A stretch of 64,000 nucleotides of DNA from Loxodes magnus (lineage: Eukaryota; Ciliophora; Karyorelictea; Loxodida; Loxodidae). The notes beneath the pieces were generated by a model. The model was not told where the DNA came from and did no database searches. It was given only the letters and a program-made list of their open reading frames with translations. Position 1 is the first letter of the stretch. Every line of letters begins with the position of its first letter. Location of the stretch: NCBI GenBank assembly GCA_946699065.1, contig CAMPDV010000517.1, forward strand, positions 62,001 through 126,000. Reading direction: 5' to 3'. A program made the position numbers and the translations under genes. Below, in pieces: positions 59,950-64,000 of the stretch.

Positions 59950-60890
59950 CAATTTTCGAGAATTTTCACCTCTTCATGCCGATCCCGGATTGCTCCGGGA
60001 TTAAAAAAAGGTTTACAAATCTCTACTCCTCTCCCATCCATTTGTTCTTGTTGTCTCTAACTATGTCTTCAGTTCAGCAAAGGTTTCTTTCTATAATTAT
60101 TTTCAAGCTAGTTCGTGAATAGTCTCTCTCTAATTTTCCTTTGTTAAAGTTGTCTCATTTTCTTTTGCTACGCTTGCTGCTTTCTCTATTTTCTCCAATA
60201 CTGGTTCTTAAAGTTTAGGAATTATTCACATCTTCTTCATAGGTGTTTCTCTGAATTACAGTAGTAGCACTTTTTAATTATTTTGATTGGCTTAGCCTTC
60301 TTCTTCTTGTCAATTACCTCTATCAGCATTGGATCGTCTCTTTGCTCATTAAGTTTCATTTGCTGTTGCAGCTTCTCTTCTATTTCTCCAAGTTTGTTGC
60401 CCAGCTCCGTCTATTTCTATTGCTAATTTTAGGATTAGCAGTTCTGACTCTGTGATATGTTCCAAAATGCACTTAATTCCCTTTCTTAGGACATAAGTCT
60501 TGACTCGATTACCTCTTGCTTGTTCAGATTCTCCATTAGCCTGTCGTTGTCCTTCTTTAGTCTCTTAACCTCTTCCTGGAGGTTTAGTACAACTTGGATG
60601 AGCTGTTCCATGCTCATCTGGCCAGAAGAATTAAATCCCACACCTCCTGGTGTAGCAGACTTTGCCTGCTTTCTAGGCTTCTCTAGTGAAGTCGGTGTTT
60701 CAGTATGCTTGCTTTTCTGAGCCTTCTTCTGTTCTTCTTGTTAAATTCCAGATTGTTAAGATTGTTAATATTAAGAAAAAGGTTAAAGTTGTGAAGAAGA
60801 CGACATCCAAGAAATGGTTTCCTGCTTCCTCCCTTCCTTTTTAGCTTAGGAAGAGGTGGCATAGAAGCCTTTCTTGAAACTTTCAACCAT
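59950..60890 (-). CDS. LINE-type ORF1, intact frame
   Basis: From the ATG at 60890 the whole frame is open without breaks: MVESFKKGFYATSSQAKKEG, a Q/S-rich part (QPFSQYQQSQQSGIQQEEQK), FNSSGQMSMEQLIQVVLNLQ, the coiled coil EEVKRLKKDNDRLMENLNK, SAFWNISQSQNCQSQNQQQ, and the knuckle KCYYCNSEKHLWRRCEQF followed by a basic Q-rich tail. W in KHLWRR is TGA while W in AFWNIS and QYWRK is TGG. The protein may end near HEEVKILENCQ, a segment also found at the end of the ORF1 at 54842. The clean frame makes this the youngest-looking ORF1 copy here. No ORF2 follows on this strand. Confidence 0.7.
59983..60000 (-). repeat. Perfect 7-bp hairpin
   Basis: TCCCGGA-TTGC-TCCGGGA, very GC-rich for this DNA, located in the 3' part of the ORF1 element; a degenerate counterpart (CCGGAGCAATCTGG) follows the ORF1 at 54842. 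It may be a terminator-like or RNA-recognition structure. Confidence 0.6.
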
Positions 60891-60899
60891 TTTATTTAT

Positions 60900-61335
60900 T
60901 CGTAAAGTTAGATAATTAATATGATATTTCTATTTATTATAATTTTATTAATTTTATTTTACATTTATTTCCTTTAAAACATTAATTGTATTCTGTTTTA
61001 ATTATAAATTATTTTCCATTCTTATACTAAAAATATTATTTTTAAATACTTACTAATTAACTTTTTTTATTCTTATAGATGGAAAATATTTGTTTTAATT
61101 GTAATTAATTTGACTAAGCATTAGCAAGAATAATATAACTTAAAGCTTTACGAAATTCTTAAATTTCATAAATCTTATTTTATTTTTATGTGAATATAAG
61201 TTTCTTAATCATTTAAGATAATAATTTATAATACTTGATAGCTTAATTCTCAAATTTGAGCTTTTTTTAAATAAAAGAATAATATTAAAATTAATTTAAA
61301 TTCATAGTATAATAATAAGAAATAATAAAACATTA
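60900..61335. other. AT-rich intergenic stretch
   Basis: No feature recognised. Confidence 0.5.
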
Positions 61336-61337
61336 AA

Positions 61338-61680
61338 ATGGCTTCACTATTTTTCAGGTTAGCTACAAGTTAAAATGTTCATAACTCGTAAATAACTTAA
61401 TTCTTAAAATGGAGTCGTGTCTCTTGACTAAAGTAGTACTCACGCATCCCATTTAAGACCAGAATAAAAATTTGCCACAACCGATAATCTTTCATTCCAT
61501 TTTCGAGAATAAACTAAAGCAGTGGATAACATATCCTATTAAGAGTACATGATTCCTTAGCCTCTGATTAAGCCATTCTTTACTTTGTCTCTCAATTGAT
61601 GGCTTTGGAACTTTGGAGGTTCTACCTATTAAAGCAAGTTGAGCAAGCTAAAATTTTGGAACCTCATAATTTTAAATTAT
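61338..61680 (+). CDS. Possible small gene, frame uncertain
   Basis: A 340-base patch of balanced composition. From the ATG at 61338: MASLFFRLATSQNVHNSQIT, FLKWSRVSWLKQYSRIPFKT, which looks like a mitochondrial presequence. From a second ATG at 61409 in another frame: MESCLLTKVVLTHPIQDQNK, NLPQPIIFHSIFENKLKQWI and SLCLSIDGFGTLEVLPIKAS-like sequence. A tiny intron could join the two but no unique one is forced. Family not recognised. Confidence 0.3.
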
Positions 61681-61699
61681 ATATAATTTTTTAATTTTA

Positions 61700-62700
61700 T
61701 TCTTTCTCTTATTTTTTAAAATTAAGTAAATACCATTTATATTTCTAACAAATGCTAAAAATCTAATTCAATAAGCTGGTATTAAATTTTCTGTAGTTTG
61801 CATAAAAAGTTTATTTTATTAGCATATTTAAATTTAAAAAAAACTTTGATTAAAGTGCGCTTAGCACCTCAATAGTGTGCAGCACTATTAAATATTTAAT
61901 TAGCGTACTAATATTAAATAATTTTAAAATATAAATGAAAATTTAAAATAAAAGTAGGTAATTTTAGAGTTAATATAATTAAAATTGATTCCATATTTAA
62001 TTAGTTTCTATATATTTAATACCTACTTTTTATTAAAGACTTATACTTACTAAAATAGGTTATACATAACTATTAAATAATATAAATAACTAATTTATTT
62101 AAATAAATATTTCTATTGTAATTTTTAATTAAATCTCTTTTTTTATTTTAGTTTATAGTAAATAATAAAGCTTTTTATCCTTTTTTTTAAATTAAAAAAT
62201 TTGATTATTTTATCATTGCTCATAATTACAATCCATCAACTTAAGATATTTAAAAAATAATTAAACACATTAAGAAGTTTTAAAACTAATTCTAATTTAT
62301 TTTATTTCTATTCTTTAGATAAAAAAGTAAATAAGCAATATTATTAAACTTAAAAATTATATCTAAAATGACTTTTATTAAATAAATTAGCTAAAAATAA
62401 AACTAGAAATTTAAAATATTAGTAATATTTTTAATTATTATAAGCTTATTTTTATATTTAAATAGATATATTAAAAATTAAACATATCAGTTTTAATATA
62501 ATATCTTTGCTTTATATCGACCAAGTATGAGAAAATTAAATGTATTATATTTTATTTTTATATTAAATATCTAATTGTCTTGTAAATAAAATTACAATAC
62601 TATATTTATCATTTTTATCCATTTATAATACAATATATGCAAATTATTATAAAAAGCTAAGCTTTGTTGTTAAGATAAATTTATTTAAATTAAATAAAAA
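61700..62700. other. AT-rich intergenic stretch
   Basis: A+T-rich flank upstream of the F-box/LRR gene at 62704. The 20-base block found upstream of paralogues 1 and 3 is not present here. Confidence 0.5.
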
Positions 62701-62703
62701 ATT

Positions 62704-64000
62704 ATGGGTTAATGTGGTATTTCATTAGAAAGCTTAAACGAAGAATTATAATTTAAAGAATAATGCTATGATAATTGACTAGCTTAAGATTGGAGATACT
62801 AGTAAGGTAATAGAAGGCATATTAATTCCTTACCCCTTTACATCTTAGAACTAATTTTTTCTTATTTAAATTTCTAATAAATTTGTAGGAATGAGAGAGT
62901 GCAAAAGAAGTGGTTAAACGTTAGATATGATACTTTATAAGTAAATGCAAGAAATCTTTTAAGAAATTTAAAAAATAGGGATAATGAATAAGAAAATAAG
63001 ATTGAATTTAAAGAAAAAGAAGAATAAATTTTAATATTTGCTATACAATTTCAGTAAATAATCAAATAAAATTTTAGTAAAATTGAAAAGCATAACTCTA
63101 TCTCTTTAATTTTAAATCTTTAGAAAATTCAAAATTTTGTGAATTAAGAACAGTAATATTTATTGATAGAAAGAAAAATAGATGAAGCAATGTAATATCT
63201 TAATGAAATATTAAGAAAAAATAGAGAGATAAGGTAAGAAAATATTTAGCAGTAAATAATAATCAGTTATGGATAGCAAATAAGAAGTATTTATTTTGAA
63301 GGATGATGATGAAATAATTATATTAATGAAGTTTTATTTTTATGCTCTAACTTGTAGATTTTGAAAATTTAATCTTGTGATATTAAAGAAGAAAATCTTA
63401 CAAATGTAAATAAACTATAATACTTAAAAGAATTCTATTTAGATCATAATAATGCAGTAATAACTGGGTAATATTTATAATTTAGTAGTGACTGCTAACT
63501 TCAAACTATTTCCTTTTAAGGTTCTAAAATGTACTAATGTTAATTTTTGATAGACTATTTGAGTTTGAAAGGAGAAAAACTAAAAAATCTATATCTTCAA
63601 ATAATGTTTTTAAACTCAGGACAACTTATTAAAATTTTCTAAAATTTATAAAATATAGAAGATATAAAACTAGAATGATCTGATAATAGGCATTAAAAAT
63701 GATTAAAATATATAGAATAAAAGCTATTAAAAATAAAAAGTCTAAAATTATATTAATGTAAAGTTGATAAATAATCAATTATTTAGTTTTTTTAGAACAA
63801 TAAATCTAATATAGAAAAAATAAAGTTTTAAAGTTGTGATCAAATAGATTTAGAAATAATTCAAATTATAATTTAAAGATTTTATAACTTAAAGTCACTT
63901 ACGATTCGTTAGTGTTTTAGTATTAATAAATAAAGTGTTGAGTATATTTTCTAAAATAGCAAAAGTTTAGAAAAATTAAAATTAATATTTTTGGAATTCG
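62704..64000 (+). CDS. F-box/leucine-rich-repeat protein (paralogue 4), runs off the window
   Basis: Unbroken frame from the ATG at 62704: MGQCGISLESLNEELQFKEQ, CYDNWLAQDWRYQQGNRR, then the F-box INSLPLYILELIFSYLNFQQ with RVQKKWLNVRYDT. A charged linker (KIEKHNSISLILNLQ, KIDEAMQYLNEILRKNREI) and leucine-rich repeats follow (FLCSNLQILKIQSCDIKEEN, NIEDIKLEWSDNRHQKW, FYNLKSLTIRQCFSINKQ). The N-terminal 30 residues differ from the other paralogues, but Met-Gly-Gln-Cys at the start would suit myristoylation and palmitoylation. Three TGA in a row occur at FEGWWWNNYI where paralogues have one or two Trp. The 3' end lies beyond the window. Intact as far as seen. Confidence 0.78.

Overview
The window is a very AT-rich piece of nuclear DNA from a ciliate. 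Read with TAA and TAG as glutamine and TGA as tryptophan, long conserved proteins appear that the standard code hides. Tryptophans invariant in their families are written TGA: the W of the casein-kinase-1 N-lobe motif, the CDIWSCG, HKWF and GYIEWNEF motifs of a calcium-dependent kinase, the W of most MORN repeats, and the W inside LINE ORF1 zinc knuckles. TGA also seems to be the stop of the two kinase genes. That matches the context-dependent code of karyorelict ciliates (for example Loxodes, NCBI table 27) or of Condylostoma (table 28). It argues against Tetrahymena, where TGA is only a stop. The two kinase genes each need one tiny intron (19 and 25 nt). The organism assignment is inference. 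Because stops are so rare in this code, open frames prove little; calls below rest on conserved motifs.

Layout. 1-178: 3' end of an F-box/LRR gene. 1290-2641 (minus): remains of a LINE. 3323-4800, 7951-9426 (minus), 23010-24503 (minus) and 62704-64000: four more F-box/LRR paralogues, apparently intact. 5770-6545 and 10521-10690: an unidentified repeated sequence. 10985-21618: a LINE-rich block, including one long minus-strand LINE with endonuclease, reverse transcriptase and C-terminal zinc motif (16060-21618). 24711-28500: a plus-strand LINE with ORF1 and ORF2. 28625-34740: further LINE pieces, a small unknown gene, and two MORN-repeat genes. 35230-41000: coiled-coil ORF1-like genes, a short element with a structured head (36469-36880) and a small hypothetical gene. 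42585-43596 (minus): a casein kinase 1 gene. 48466-50173 (minus): a calcium-dependent protein kinase with EF hands. 54380-60890: a cluster of elements carrying only a LINE-type ORF1, with an unusual GC-rich, highly structured island at 58865-59320.

How it fits together. The host genes suggest signalling (CK1, CDPK, MORN proteins, several with a Met-Gly start) and ubiquitin-ligase substrate recognition (F-box/LRR family). The mobile part consists of LINEs and short SINE-like or ORF1-only elements. These share a small 3' stem-loop built on a CAC-AATGA-GTG core, which suggests that the short elements borrow the LINE reverse transcriptase. Long stretches between these features are AT-rich and hold nothing I can identify.
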